A stretch of 64,000 bases of DNA from assembly GCA_963576475.1 (NCBI GenBank), contig OY754967.1, positions 28,750,595-28,814,594 on the forward strand, given 5' to 3'. The notes under the pieces were generated by a model that was not told the DNA's origin, did no database searches, and saw nothing but the letters and a program-made list of their open reading frames with translations. This stretch comes from Molanna angustata (lineage: Eukaryota > Arthropoda > Insecta > Trichoptera > Molannidae). Positions 9,334 to 20,525 of the stretch are shown piece after piece; position 1 is the first letter of the stretch; the number at the start of each line of letters is the position of its first letter. The translations under genes were made by a program, and so were the position numbers.

Positions 9334-10290
9334 TCGAATATATTTTTATTATTGCATATGCGCAAACATTGGATTTTTTTCCCTGTCGGGAGTCAAAGAT
9401 ATTTTTTAACAGATTTTTAATTATCTCAATAGAGACGAAGTTGGAATATTTATTGTAGGAGAACCGGGAAATCAAGGCACCTACAGGGCTTACGACCTGT
9501 CATCGGCTGGTTTACGTGATCACTTTATGCGCTTGCGCAACGTTCACCAATTATGCCTTTTTAATGAGATCCCTATCAATTCAATTTTGAAACTTCTATA
9601 TATTGTAATACTGAAATTCTTTTCGCTTGAAAATATGGAATTATTTCAAGCGAAACCTACTTGTACCAATGTGTAAGTAATCGAATATATTTTTATTATT
9701 GCATATGCGCAAACATTGGATTTTTTTCCCTGTCGGGAGTCAAAGATATTTTTTAACAGATTTTTAATTATCTCAATAGAGACGAAGTTGCATATGCAAT
9801 AATAAAAATATATTCGATTACTTACACATTGGTACAAGTAGGTAAATAAGACAAAAATGACCTTATAAGTCTGGCGCAATTCAGGGGTGACTTCTATGCG
9901 AAAAATGCATTGTCACCTCACATATAAGAATTGTAGCTTTCATTATTTACAAAAAACCAATTCTCTCAATAGATGGCGTTACAACAAAATAAATAAAAAA
10001 TAATAATATTGTTGTTCATAATTTCACCCATAGATGGCTGTAGTAAAAATTCCTTATTTTCAAGCGAAAAGAATTTCAGTATTACAATATATAGAAGTTT
10101 CAAAATTGAATTGATAGGGATATCATTAAAAAGGCATAATTGGTGAACGTTGCGCAAGCGCATAAAGTGATCACGTAAACCAGCCGATGACAGGTCGTAA
10201 GCCCTGTAGGTGCCTTGATTTCCCGGTTCTCCTACAATAAATATTCCAACTTCGTCTCTATTGAGATAATTAAAAATCTGTTAAAAAATA
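9334..10290. repeat. nested foldback (inverted repeat) element
   Basis: Two 240-bp arms (9401-9640 and 10051-10290) are near-perfect reverse complements; both include the block CTTACGACCTGTCATCGGCT. Inside the loop is a second inverted repeat of 53 bp (9656-9708 against 9790-9842). A 110-bp block (9334-9443) is also repeated directly at 9681-9790. A diverged relative of one arm is at 25195-25430, so the unit is a dispersed repeat. No coding capacity. The arms could form a long hairpin RNA or a cruciform. Confidence 0.85.
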
Positions 10291-12240
10291 ATTATTGTAT
10301 TGATATTAAAAAAAATAATGATTATGTGCTTTCGTTCTAATCTCTATACAGCGTTATGTTTTGGTAAAGATACTATGTAGTGTAGATAAATAATATTACC
10401 ATTTTATATTTTGGAAGTATATTGGACAGATTTATAAACATGATTCTTATGCAATGGTAAATGGCTGATATTTTATATTATGTAGGTATATAACTATTCC
10501 CATCGAATATTGGTTGATATTTTTTAATGATTCAACTTTTGATAAGCGTTCAGCGTTTTCAAGTTTATATTTTGGGCATAATGTTATATAATCAATCAAA
10601 TCAATTTTTTTTACAACCAAGTTTTATTTCCAAATTTACTACCACACCATTTAAGTTCCAAATTTACTACCACACCAACGTTATCTTGCTTGTTTATATG
10701 CTCATTCGAAACGAAAAAAATACAAAATAAAAAATGAAATAAAATTTAAATAAAATACAAGACCGACATAACATTATTACAATACAATGAAATATCATGA
10801 TATTTTCCTAATAACATTTATTATGATACGCGGGTACATTACTATAAAATATTATATTTAGTACGTGCCATTGTTTCACCGTCCCTTTTCATTTAGATTA
10901 CATTATCTTATATTATGTACACATCGAGACTTCCATACACAGTTCATATTATACCCTACTCTTCTCTCTATATCTCTCTCACTCTCTCTCTGTATATAAT
11001 GTTGGTAATAATAGGTGTAATTGTATTGTTTGGTACATCTTTGCAAGCACACCCCAATGACCGCAAATTCTAAATTTGTACATTGTACCTACCAGGTACC
11101 TAACACCTTCATATCAACAACTGTAAGAGTATTTTCAATTTCAACTAACCCTTTTGTATATTTTTTTTCTTTAATTAAATTAAGATATCTTTGATAAGGA
11201 GTGTCTTATTCAAATGGATACAGATTAAGGTTTTGCACGTTTTTTCGTGGTGGTTTATTCTCAGAAAGTGATGACGAAATTTCACGACCATACGTTCATC
11301 GGCACATCTCTAAAAATTAATGCTTTATTGACAAATTAAAAAACAAAACAATCATGTAATAGGAATAATGTAATTTGTAAACAGCTATTGAAACTGAAGC
11401 TTGAAATGCACAACGTAAAAAAGTAGGTACCGGAATCAAACTTATGAATTATGTAAATAATAAAATAGATAAATAACTAAGATGACTAAATTGTAACAAA
11501 TCTTGTTGATCTAGATAAGAGTGTGTCCATATAAATTAATCATTCCTCCAATCAAATTTTCCGTCCTCATAATTTCGTTTGCCGTGATAAATTACGATCC
11601 ACACTTAATTAAAGGGTAAGTCAATCTCGATCTTTATCGCTTTTTCCTAGATTTACGGATTTTCATGAACACCGGAGAAAAATGGTTCAATTTCAGGAAA
11701 GAGTGAAATTTCGTTTCAAAATTTCCCGGCAATTTAGTTAATTTCAACGGTAATTAAAATTAAATAGAATTTCTCGATTGCGTATTTATAAAACAATTCA
11801 AATATCTATATAAAATAAATAAATGTGTCTATGTAGGTATATACATAATATTTTATTTAAAAAAAATTGCGTATAATGTGAAAACATTTTAAATAAATTA
11901 GCTAAGGGGGAAGGTATTTTTAGTATCGTACATGTTTATAATTAAATGTATTATGAATCAATCCTTAATTGTAAGAAAAGTGAATCTTTTATACATCTTT
12001 ACGTGAAATATCAAGATTTTTCAATATTATTTCTACTTTTAGTAAAAAAGTGAGCTATAAACTACCTACAACCTAAATGTGATGGTAAATTGATGTTAAT
12101 TGAAGTTATTAATAGTTTACAGAACAATTTTATTTTTTCATGAATGGGATGCCAGAATTTCACAGAAACCGTCAATAATCGCGCAGAATCCTGTCAAGGT
12201 TAGTGTGAGTTATGACGAAAAATAGTCTAAAATATCATAA
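10291..12240. other. AT-rich non-coding DNA with minor repeats
   Basis: Contains a short tandem duplication (CCAAATTTACTACCACACCA at 10630 and 10659) and a CT-rich run near 10965-10995. The segment 11540-11780 has slightly higher complexity with several TTAATTAA-type sites. No gene seen. Confidence 0.45.
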
Positions 12241-12716
12241 ACAGGGTGTCTCTAAAGGAATTTTATATTTAGTGGATCGATTAAAAAAAAGTAAGCCGTG
12301 TTTCGAAAAAATGTTTATTAATTATTAAAGTACACAGTTTGGGAATTTAGACCCTCGCGTTCGGAGCACTCATTTAATCGAACAGTAAAATTACTTATGA
12401 CGGCTACCATTTCGTGACGGATATTTTCTTTCAAATGCGCCAGGGAAGTCAGTTTATTGGCAAAAACTTTAGATTTAAGATAACCAGGGCCAATTTATGT
12501 CACCTCTCCTGGAGATCAATTTGTCTGGAAAAATTTCTCGAACTCGTGGCAGAGATGTACCTATTGGAAGTGTGTATGACGTTGCCCCGTCCTGCTGGAA
12601 CCATGTTCTTTGGTTATATCCAAGAAATTTTTGCAATTCAGGCACCAAGAAGTCGTCTAACATCTCCACATAACGCTCTGAATACAAATATAGACTTTCA
12701 TTTGAGACACCTTGTA
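12241..12716 (-). mobile_element. internally deleted mariner-like element
   Basis: Short inverted ends: ACAGGGTGTCTC at 12241-12252 and its near complement GAGACACCTTGT at 12704-12715. They bracket about 475 bp that encode only the C-terminal part of a transposase on the minus strand. A full-length element would be about three times longer, so this is a deletion derivative. The flanking TA duplication cannot be placed with certainty. Confidence 0.7.
12318..12687 (-). pseudogene. mariner-like DDE transposase C-terminal relic
   Basis: The minus-strand frame from 12687 reads MYSERYVEMLDDFLVPELQK, then WFQQDGATSYT, then PDKLISRRGDINWP. The QQDGAT motif carries the second catalytic Asp of Tc1/mariner-type DDE transposases. 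Directly after NWP the sequence jumps, with a frame change, to GYLKSKVF. The roughly 14 residues that should hold the third acidic residue (the SPDL..LD segment) are missing. The tail LAHLKENIRHEMVAV ... REGLNS then runs to a stop at 12318-12320. Upstream domains (helix-turn-helix, first Asp) are absent. Catalytically dead. Confidence 0.75.
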
Positions 12717-12719
12717 CAA

Positions 12720-15010
12720 TGATGTGAAATGCTACGCCATCAGCTTTAAAGAATTTAGTGATGTCTTTACAAATTTAACTAGAACTGTGCATTCGGGTCC
12801 AAGGCACTATTGACTATGTAAAACTAAAACCACCTGGTCATGGTTTTAATTTCGCATTTCCTCACCACTTCTTACGCGGTAATTTATAATCCAATATCGA
12901 CCAACGTTTGATTGTATGTTTCTAAATCATTTAGCGATAAATAATTTACATAATGATTTGTGTGTGTAGATTTATGTAAGAGAAAAGAGGACTTACCTGG
13001 CTGTAATATTGAAGTAATAAAAACGTTGATAGACTAATCAACTAAATTTGTTCACGCGAAATGGGTCATTAAATAAATCGTTTCTCTAATAAATAACGAC
13101 TTGGTTACTTACTTTTTATGGCAAAACAAACATCACGTAAAATTATATTAGGTATAATAAGTAGGTACCATCTTTAGAACGTTAAGAAAACAATTAATTC
13201 ATATGACATAATACTTTGGGTAAAGTTGAAGTGGCTACAGATTATGTATACCTAATTTAGTGATAAATATTTCATGGTTAAAGAATTAAGGTCAAAAATA
13301 ATAATGCATTAATATTATTCATACTGTGTAAATAAAAAGTATTTTTATGAACAAATAGAGACGGTTAAGAAATACTGACGGTAAAGAATCAACGAAAACA
13401 GTATATTTTGATGAAATGAATTGAGAGAAAATAAAAATAAAATAACAAAAGACACGCCGTGATTCAATGCGTTTAATGATGTATTTATATCAAATCTTAG
13501 ACAAACGAAACCCGATGACGATACCTAGTATACTCTATTAGATAAGTCGAGATCTGGTAACAATTAGAAAGAAATATTTTTTTGAACGAATATAGTTAAA
13601 AATAACATAATTCTTAAATATTAGCTTCCACTTTTAACTCATTTGATGAAAAAAAGGCGTTGAAAAATTAATTTAAATAAAATCAAATAAGTAAATAAAA
13701 AATTGTATCATGTACCGGTATTCAAAAATATAGATTTTACTCTTATAGGTACAAAGAGTTGTATTAAAGTTTACACAAATGAAATTTGCTAACCCCACAA
13801 AACTTTTTAGATACGTGGTAATATTTTGTATAAGTTAAAAACATTAATTTCGAGATTTTTATTTGATACACACATGAAAATTTGATTTCAGGACACATCA
13901 TACCTACTTGGCACTCTTGGCAGCTAAATACCTACTCAAATCTGATTACGGCATTTGTGTCACACTCTAACTACCAAGTTAATTAACATTATATATCTGC
14001 CTTGAAGAAAACTGTTTGCAATTAGATAATATAATCCAAGATATAATAAAGTCACAAACACTACATTATAATTATCATATTGTAGCACTTCGTAAGGTTT
14101 AACTGTAATGGATATATGAAGAAAACCGTAATATAAAATATAATTGCGACCGTATAAAACACAAACAATTTTAAGTACAAAAAAAGCCTTGAGTCGTTTT
14201 TCATATGTTGCAGAATTACGAAATCGAAGCCGAGTAAGACATTATGTTTCTTTTTAATGAAATTTATTTGAAACTGTTAAACGTTGAAGCATTAAAACTA
14301 AATATTATAAATGATGTTTCAGTGTTGGGACCCTTTTGGAGTCCATCAATAGAAAGCACAATTTTGCTGTTGTTCGTAGATATCAATAAAGTTCCATTTA
14401 TTGCTCATGCTGATAAAATGGTCTAGGAGAATAACAAAAAAATCATTTACAATAACTGCGCTCTTGTTTAAATCAATGGGGATCCATAAACAGCTCATTG
14501 AGGTGTACAATTTTTTTTAAGGAGCAATGTTTCATTATTATGGATCAAGAGACGGAATAAAATATTATAACGGTCGTATTACGGGAGCTATATGAGAAAA
14601 ATATAAGAAAAAGTTGAGGTTTTGTAAGTAGTATTCTCGCACTACGGAACTTTAAATTTTTCTTTAATTATTCTTTAATGACTCCCCCAATAATACGACA
14701 ATACAATGCAATGACCCTAACAATAATACGTCCAGCATTCGAATATTTTTTTTTTTGGTCCGATATTTAAATAGTTACTGTGCTATTTGGGGCGAAGACG
14801 AATCTAACAGATCATTACTATTTATTGGTCCAGCCGTTCTTGAGCTAACCCCACTTTGATGTTTTATTTATATAGAAAAGTTGAAATAAAATAAAAACCA
14901 CTAGGTTCTAATAATATTATTATCTATTGAGTAGTTTCAAATATTATTATCAAAGGAAATGCAATATTTATTTTATTTTACCAATCAATCCAATATTTTT
15001 TTAGAATGTA
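12720..15010. other. AT-rich non-coding DNA
   Basis: About 2.3 kb without a gene, RNA or repeat I can recognise. Short frames, such as one at 14244-14426, show no domain. Confidence 0.45.
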
Positions 15011-15015
15011 AGGTT

Positions 15016-15597
15016 TTTACTCCTCACTAACACAAGGGGATATAGTGGGGAGTTATGATTTCGCATTTTTCAAGGGTATTTTTTTTTGCAGATTATCAAC
15101 TAGTATCATGCTGAGATATTATTCTGAAAGTTTCATCACAATGTATCTGTGTGTGTGCTGTGTGCAGTGTGCAGTGTGCTTTGTACGGCGTTTTCATTTT
15201 ACTTTATCGATTATAGACTAAAGTACTCATTCGATTCTATTCAAATTTTGCAAATATGTATATCTAATACTCGATTAGATCCCACTAGATTTTGTACGAT
15301 ATATGAATAGTGCTTCTCAATTTTTTTAACTGTCAAATATTTCAAAGTGACCCCAAGCTCAGGAAACTTAAAATTTGAAATTTTTATTTTCAAATTCGTA
15401 AAAAGGCACATAACTTTCATAAAATGGCATTGAAGAGTTATCAAGTTTTCATAATAAAATATTTAAATAAAAAATAATTTAACAAACTCATTTCATGAAA
15501 ATGTTGGAAATTTTCCATACAAAATTTGAATACTTTATAGAATGACTTGTTAGTGAGGAATTTAGCGTTGGCCACAACCCACTCGTTCAAAAAATGT
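15016..15597 (+). repeat. dispersed 580-bp repeat, copy 1
   Basis: Aligns by eye along its length with 50392-50930 in the same orientation. Shared blocks include ATCAACTAGTATCATGCTGA, TAGTGCTTCTCAATTTTTTT and, at the 3' end, GGCCACAACCCACTCG. The last motif also recurs in the composite repeat at 30953 and 52424, which suggests a common origin. No coding capacity. Class unknown. Confidence 0.65.
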
Positions 15598-15668
15598 AAC
15601 TAGCTTTGTGAAATTCAAAATGTAATTAATAAATTTATGTATTATATACAACAATATACGAGACATTT

Positions 15669-16180
15669 AAGTATTAACAGCATGTACTCGTATAGACTGT
15701 AAGTATTAACAGCATGTACTCGTATAGACTGTAAGTATTAACAGCATGTACTCGTATAGACTGTAAGTATTAACAGCATGTACTCGTATAGACTGTAAGT
15801 ATTAACAGCATGTACTCGTATAGACTGTAAGTATTAACAGCATGTACTCGTATAGACTGTAAGTATTAACAGCATGTACTCGTATAGACTGTAAGTATTA
15901 ACAGCATGTACTCGTATAGACTGTAAGTATTAACAGCATGTACTCGTATAGACTGTAAGTATTAACAGCATGTACTCGTATAGACTGTAAGTATTAACAG
16001 CATGTACTCGTATAGACTGTAAGTATTAACAGCATGTACTCGTATAGACTGTAAGTATTAACAGCATGTACTCGTATAGACTGTAAGTATTAACAGCATG
16101 TACTCGTATAGACTGTAAGTATTAACAGCATGTACTCGTATAGACTGTAAGTATTAACAGCATGTACTCGTATAGACTGT
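15669..16180. repeat. perfect 32-bp satellite, 16 copies
   Basis: The unit begins AAGTATTAACAGCATG and is repeated head to tail every 32 bp with no difference that I can find: 16 full units, 512 bp. There are no spacers, so it is not a CRISPR. Perfect identity suggests very recent expansion. Assembly copy number may be an underestimate. Confidence 0.95.
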
Positions 16181-16592
16181 AAGATGTTCAATAAAATACT
16201 CGGAACAAAATTATTTTATATAGATATTTGTTTGTGATGCTTTGAATATTCACCTTTGAATGAACATTAGGTACATTAGAAGTATGATACAATGAAAATT
16301 GAACGCCTGAGAAAACGTTTTAATTAGCTCACTAGTCTGGAATTTGAACTCTTAAACAATGGTTCTAGTTCCGTTATAAAATATATAGGTACATTTAAAA
16401 AATCTATATTTTGTTTATCAATCAATGCTATGATGGTCATATACATCCGTGTTTTTGTCCCTATTGGGTTAGCATGAGAGAACCGAATGCCTAACAATAC
16501 ATTATGTTCACAGATGTTTTTGCTTCATACACGGGATTATACGGGTAATTTTCTTATTCAAATTTTTAGTTACCCTTTTCAAATTTCCCTTA

Positions 16593-16840
16593 TCCGACTG
16601 TCGATTTTTCAAGAGAATTTATTTCTACTTAATATAAATAACTCCACACTATCCTATCCTGACATACATGTTTGATAAAGGAAAACAAAATATTTTAATA
16701 TAATAAATAATTTGGATTCATAGTTTTGTACCTACTATTATTTATTTTTATTAATAACATACATGGATTTTTGCGTATTCTTAAACAATACACATACTAT
16801 CGCCATCGATAGTTGGATCACATGTGTTACATGCAACTAG
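16593..16840 (+). mobile_element. mini-Helitron (internally deleted)
   Basis: The 5' end TCCGACTGTCGA and the 3' end CATGTGTTACATG-CAA-CTAG match the ends of the long Helitrons at 18017 and 25486. The element is preceded by A and followed by T, as expected for Helitron insertion between A and T. At 248 bp it has lost the middle of the 900-bp form. Non-coding. Confidence 0.75.
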
Positions 16841-16982
16841 TGTATACCAATATCTATATATTGATAATTATATGTCTAAACCAAGGCTTCTTTATTTGAA
16901 TGATTAAATCATCACGAACAGCACATAAATTGGGGCTATTTTCAAAAAAATCAAAATTAGAAATGGGATTTTAAAAAGACAC

Positions 16983-17632
16983 GAGGCTGTCCAGATAAGG
17001 CGTTTTGCGAGCGAGTCTACTCACGCGTAGACACTCGCGCGTAAAACGCGTGCAATGAGCGGACTCTCGACTCGCCCGTTTTTCGTGCGAGCGCCGCGCG
17101 AGTCGAGATACTCGAGCGCCATTGCTGCGTCCAGTATTACGCGCGAATCCGTGGCGAGTGGAAATATTTGGTTTGAAATGGAGCGTGATAACTTTGATAC
17201 GGAACTTTTTACTGACGAAGTTGAAAAAAGAGTAGCCATATGGAACCAACTATTCTGATAGACTAATAAAACGTAGGAACTGGGAAGAATTAGTCGAATT
17301 TTTTTGTGAAGCTGGTGATTTCGAAGAAAAGAAAAAATCTTTAGGTACGAAAGTAAAGAATAGTTTATTTAATAATATTATTTATTAGACTACTTACATA
17401 GTGTAGTGAACACATTTCCAATTGTTTTGTAGTAAATAATATAAAATATAAAATACCATCACAATAGGTATTAAATAAATCAACTAAATCATTTTATCTT
17501 GCCAAGGGAGTATATAACTGGTAGTCTATTCCCTCTCAGCGTAGAACGCGCTTAAAACGAAGTATCTGGACGCAACAGAAATAGAAGCGCGCGAGTGGGC
17601 TCGCGCGCAAAACGTCTCATCTGGACAGGCTC
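16983..17632. mobile_element. PIF/Harbinger-type element, copy 2
   Basis: 650 bp, same family as 3673-4382, with matching ends (GAGGCTGTCCAGATAAGGCG and CTGGACAGGCTC) and CG-rich subterminal sequence. TTA follows the right end, but the left flank is CAC, so the duplication has decayed or been rearranged. It carries the same frameshifted MADF gene. Confidence 0.8.
17178..17388 (+). pseudogene. broken MADF gene of Harbinger copy 2
   Basis: ATG at 17178 opens a 26-residue frame ending at TGA 17256-17258. The second half of the domain resumes in another frame from 17260 (RLIKRRNWEELVEFFCEAGD, then KKKSLGTKVK) to a stop at 17386. The frame change is at the same site as in the copy at 3940-4150, so it was inherited and not acquired separately. 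Role in intact elements: a DNA-binding partner of the transposase (known for the family). Confidence 0.65.
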
Positions 17633-17639
17633 TTACGAA

Positions 17640-18016
17640 TATAATCTAAAACATTTCATTTACTACTTGTTTCCCAAATTTTGTATATTTTTTTATATGC
17701 AGGTAGGAAAAATAATCTATTTGAATGGGTTCTTAAACACTTAAAAAAATAATTAAATCACGTTTTCCATTTGCAGCAAATACCTACAAGGGAAAGGGAC
17801 TTAAATGTTTGAGAACCACTCTAAAGGTTGGTGTTATTCCATGCAAGGTAATGAATGAGACTCGCGAGTGTCATTTTCAGTGGTGCGTATAAGCATGTCA
17901 ACTTAAAATGAACATCCTCTGCAATAGATATACGTCCATATGAAAACTAACGACCATTTTCATACCATACTACTTTAATTTCGATTGTTGGTATGATGGG
18001 ACTCAACAAAATATAA
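17640..18016. other. non-coding DNA between mobile elements
   Basis: No gene or repeat recognised. Confidence 0.4.
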
Positions 18017-18917
18017 TCCAACTGTCGATTCATTCAAGAGAATAAAATTCTATTGATGGAAGAGGCAGTTTAAATCCAAGATGCGTGTACGAAGGAACAT
18101 TTTGTATGGCGTAGTGGACTTTTTGCATGCCAAAAACACCAACTTAGAGGCTTCGCAGCATATATGTTCCCATACATGGATTTACTCAGAATTCAGAGTA
18201 GAACATTTTATGTGTCTGTGTGTGTATGTTTGTGTGTCTGTCTGTGTGTGTGTCCGTCACCCCCTATTAACTTTTGATCCGCTCAATTTACAGAGCCCAA
18301 ATTTTCAGAATATATAAACAGTTATAGGCCTACAAAACTTTTATACTCAGAATTTTGAATTTTTTTTTCAGTCAGGGGTTATCAACTTTTGAATTTTTAC
18401 TTTATTTTTCCATATATCTCAGAAACTATAAAAGCTAGAAAGCTGAAAATCGGTATGAATATAGACTTTATATTTCCAAAGTTTTTAAAAATATCGAAAA
18501 AAACCGTAACACCCCAACTAGATAATTAAATTTTCTATAAAAAATATTAACATTGTACATCTCAATTTTTTTTTGACAATTTTTATAAAAATTGTATTAA
18601 GTGACCACATCGCTTCATACAATTTGTATGGCAGTCGCCTATACACAATATGTAAGAAGACTTTATAGTTTGATACTTTATATCTAAACATACATACCTA
18701 CATACCATCATGCTGTTTTCATATTCCGGGTAGGAAAAAAGGACTGACCTCCATACTATCCTATCTTGACATACATACCTACATGTGTTGTATAGAAAAC
18801 AAAATATCTTAAAATATTCAATAATTTGGATTAATGGGTTTATAGTTTGGTACTTATTCTTCAACTATACATACTATCGCTATCTACAGTTCGATCTCAT
18901 GTGTTACATGCAACTAG
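18017..18917 (+). mobile_element. non-autonomous Helitron, full copy H1
   Basis: 901 bp. It begins TCCAACTGTCGA after an A and ends with a hairpin (CATGT-GTT-ACATG), the spacer CAA and CTAG before a T. These are the diagnostic Helitron termini (5'-TC, 3' hairpin plus CTRR, A/T target). Near the 3' end is an inverted copy of the 5' terminus (ACAGTTCGAT-like), the subterminal repeat seen in Helitron-derived short elements. The interior has a TG-rich stretch (18210-18260) and no Rep or helicase. Copies at 25486, 62155 and 62951 share the interior. Confidence 0.8.
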
Positions 18918-19210
18918 TTAAAAAACGTTTTTATGTAGAGTATTCTCGATACTTTATAATATGTAGGTATGCAGGTATTTGTATATTAATCTAGTAATCT
19001 AAAAGCCTGTATAAAATTACACAGAAATTAACAAAATAGAATTATATATATTTACAATTCTATTTTGAATTATATAGGTATATTTATATTTTTTAATATG
19101 AAATATCTTTATTTTGTGTTATAGGTACATAATAGGCCCTAATGTAATAATAGGCCCTAATGGTACATAATAGGCCCTAATGTAATGGGTACATAATAGC
19201 AATACCCTAT
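18918..19210. other. AT-rich DNA with a short tandem TAGGCCCTAATG repeat
   Basis: TAGGCCCTAATG occurs three times between 19130 and 19185, just upstream of the LINE. TAGGCCCT also follows the LINE tail at 20525, so part of this may be the LINE target-site duplication. Confidence 0.45.
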
Positions 19211-20491
19211 GAATGGAAATTAAGTATAACAATTCCAATTTTTAAAAAAGGTGTTAAAACGAACCCAGCGAATTACAGGGGAATATCTCTTTTAAGTGCA
19301 GCACAAAAATTATTTACCAGCCTATTGCTTGTGAAACTGGAAGAAATTATACAAAATAGGGACGAACAACAAGGATTTAGAAGAAATCGTTCCACCACTG
19401 ACGCAATATTTGTTGTGAGACAACTTAAAGAGAAATCCTTAGAATATAATGTACCGGCTTACATGTGTTTTGTCGACCTAACCAAAGCTTTTGACAGAGT
19501 GCTCCTGGAAGATGTACTGGATATCCTAATAGAAAAGAACATACCGCATCCTATTATAAAAGCTATTAAAAATTTAAACAGCAACAACAAAATGCGCATA
19601 AAGGTGGGAGATGACATCTCAAAGGAAATTCCAGCTGCAGTAGGTATTCGACAAGGAGATAGTTTGAGCCCTTTTCTTTTTAACATCATTATGGACAAGA
19701 TTATCGAAGATGTTAAAGCATTAGGAATAGGTTACAAAATGGGAAACAAAAATATAGATATAATATGTTATGCAGATGATGCCGTCTTAATTGCAAATTC
19801 CGAGGATGATCTTCAGAAACTACTGTATAAATTCCACTTATCTTCCCAAAGACTAAATATGCAAATCTCAATAGAGAAAACAAAAAGCATGGTAACCTCA
19901 AGATATCCAGTACGTTGTAAACTTGCTATAGACAATAAAACTATAGAACAAGTTATGAGATTTAAGTACTTGGGCATAGAAATATCCAGCAGCAATGATC
20001 TCTATAACGAAGTACATGAACAAGCAACCAAGGCTGCTGTAGTGGCTGGATGCCTGAGAAGTGCTGTGTGGAGAAATAGGGATATGCTGAGGGAGAGTAA
20101 AGTCAGGATCTACAAGACTTGCATAAGACCAATCATGACATACGCCATAGAGACAAGAGCTGACACCACCCGTACAAAAAGTCTCCTTAGAACCACGGAG
20201 ATGAAGACTCTACGGCCCATCGCAGGAGTAACCCTCCGTGATCAAATGAGGAGCTCCGAAATAAGGAAAATTTGTGATGTTGAGGACGTGGTGCGATGGG
20301 GTAGAACAAGAAGACGTTTCTGGAGAGACCACGTGGGGAGAGCAAGCTCAGACCGAGTAGTGAGGATATCAGCTGATGAACATCCTACAGGTAGCAGACC
20401 TCCAGGAAGACCACCCAAACGATGGAGGGACAGCTGGACGTCCTCCTCCCAGGAACAGGTGCCGAGAACTACAGGACATAGTCCTAGCTGA
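19211..20491 (+). CDS. LINE reverse transcriptase, 5'-truncated (LINE copy A)
   Basis: An open frame from 19211 to the stop at 20489-20491 encodes the reverse transcriptase and C-terminal part of a non-LTR retrotransposon ORF2. In order: IPIFKKGVKTNPANYRGISL (RT block 1, upstream of the first start codon), FVDLTKAFDRV (block with the first catalytic Asp, near 19470), GIRQGDSLSPFLFN (near 19645), the catalytic CYADDAVLIA at 19766, then KYLGIEI. The C-terminal tail follows with TEMKTLR.IAG.TLRD and GRPPKRWRDSW. The endonuclease and N-terminus are missing. It ends with a GAA microsatellite tail (20491-20525), as RTE-like LINEs often do. The frame has no stops, so the copy is fairly young. Clade (RTE-like) is inferred. 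Confidence 0.85.
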   Translation, partial: EWKLSITIPIFKKGVKTNPANYRGISLLSAAQKLFTSLLLVKLEEIIQNRDEQQGFRRNRSTTDAIFVVRQLKEKSLEYNVPAYMCFVDLTKAFDRVLLEDVLDILIEKNIPHPIIKAIKNLNSNNKMRIKVGDDISKEIPAAVGIRQGDSLSPFLFNIIMDKIIEDVKALGIGYKMGNKNIDIICYADDAVLIANSEDDLQKLLYKFHLSSQRLNMQISIEKTKSMVTSRYPVRCKLAIDNKTIEQVMRFKYLGIEISSSNDLYNEVHEQATKAAVVAGCLRSAVWRNRDMLRESKVRIYKTCIRPIMTYAIETRADTTRTKSLLRTTEMKTLRPIAGVTLRDQMRSSEIRKICDVEDVVRWGRTRRRFWRDHVGRASSDRVVRISADEHPTGSRPPGRPPKRWRDSWTSSSQEQVPRTTGHSPS

Positions 20492-20525
20492 AGAAGAAGA
20501 AGAAGAAGAAGAAGAAGAAGAAGAA
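20491..20525 (+). repeat. (GAA)n tail of LINE copy A
   Basis: About 35 bp of uninterrupted AAG/GAA triplets directly after the stop codon. This is the 3' tail of the element. Confidence 0.85.

Noticed and set aside
15669..16180. CRISPR-like array of 32-bp repeats
   Set aside because: Units are contiguous with no spacers and the genome is eukaryotic. It is a satellite.
19211..20491. YADD reverse transcriptase as a retron, telomerase or domesticated host gene
   Set aside because: Truncation at the 5' side, the GRPPKRW tail and the GAA tail, together with a second truncated copy with a target duplication, identify a LINE.
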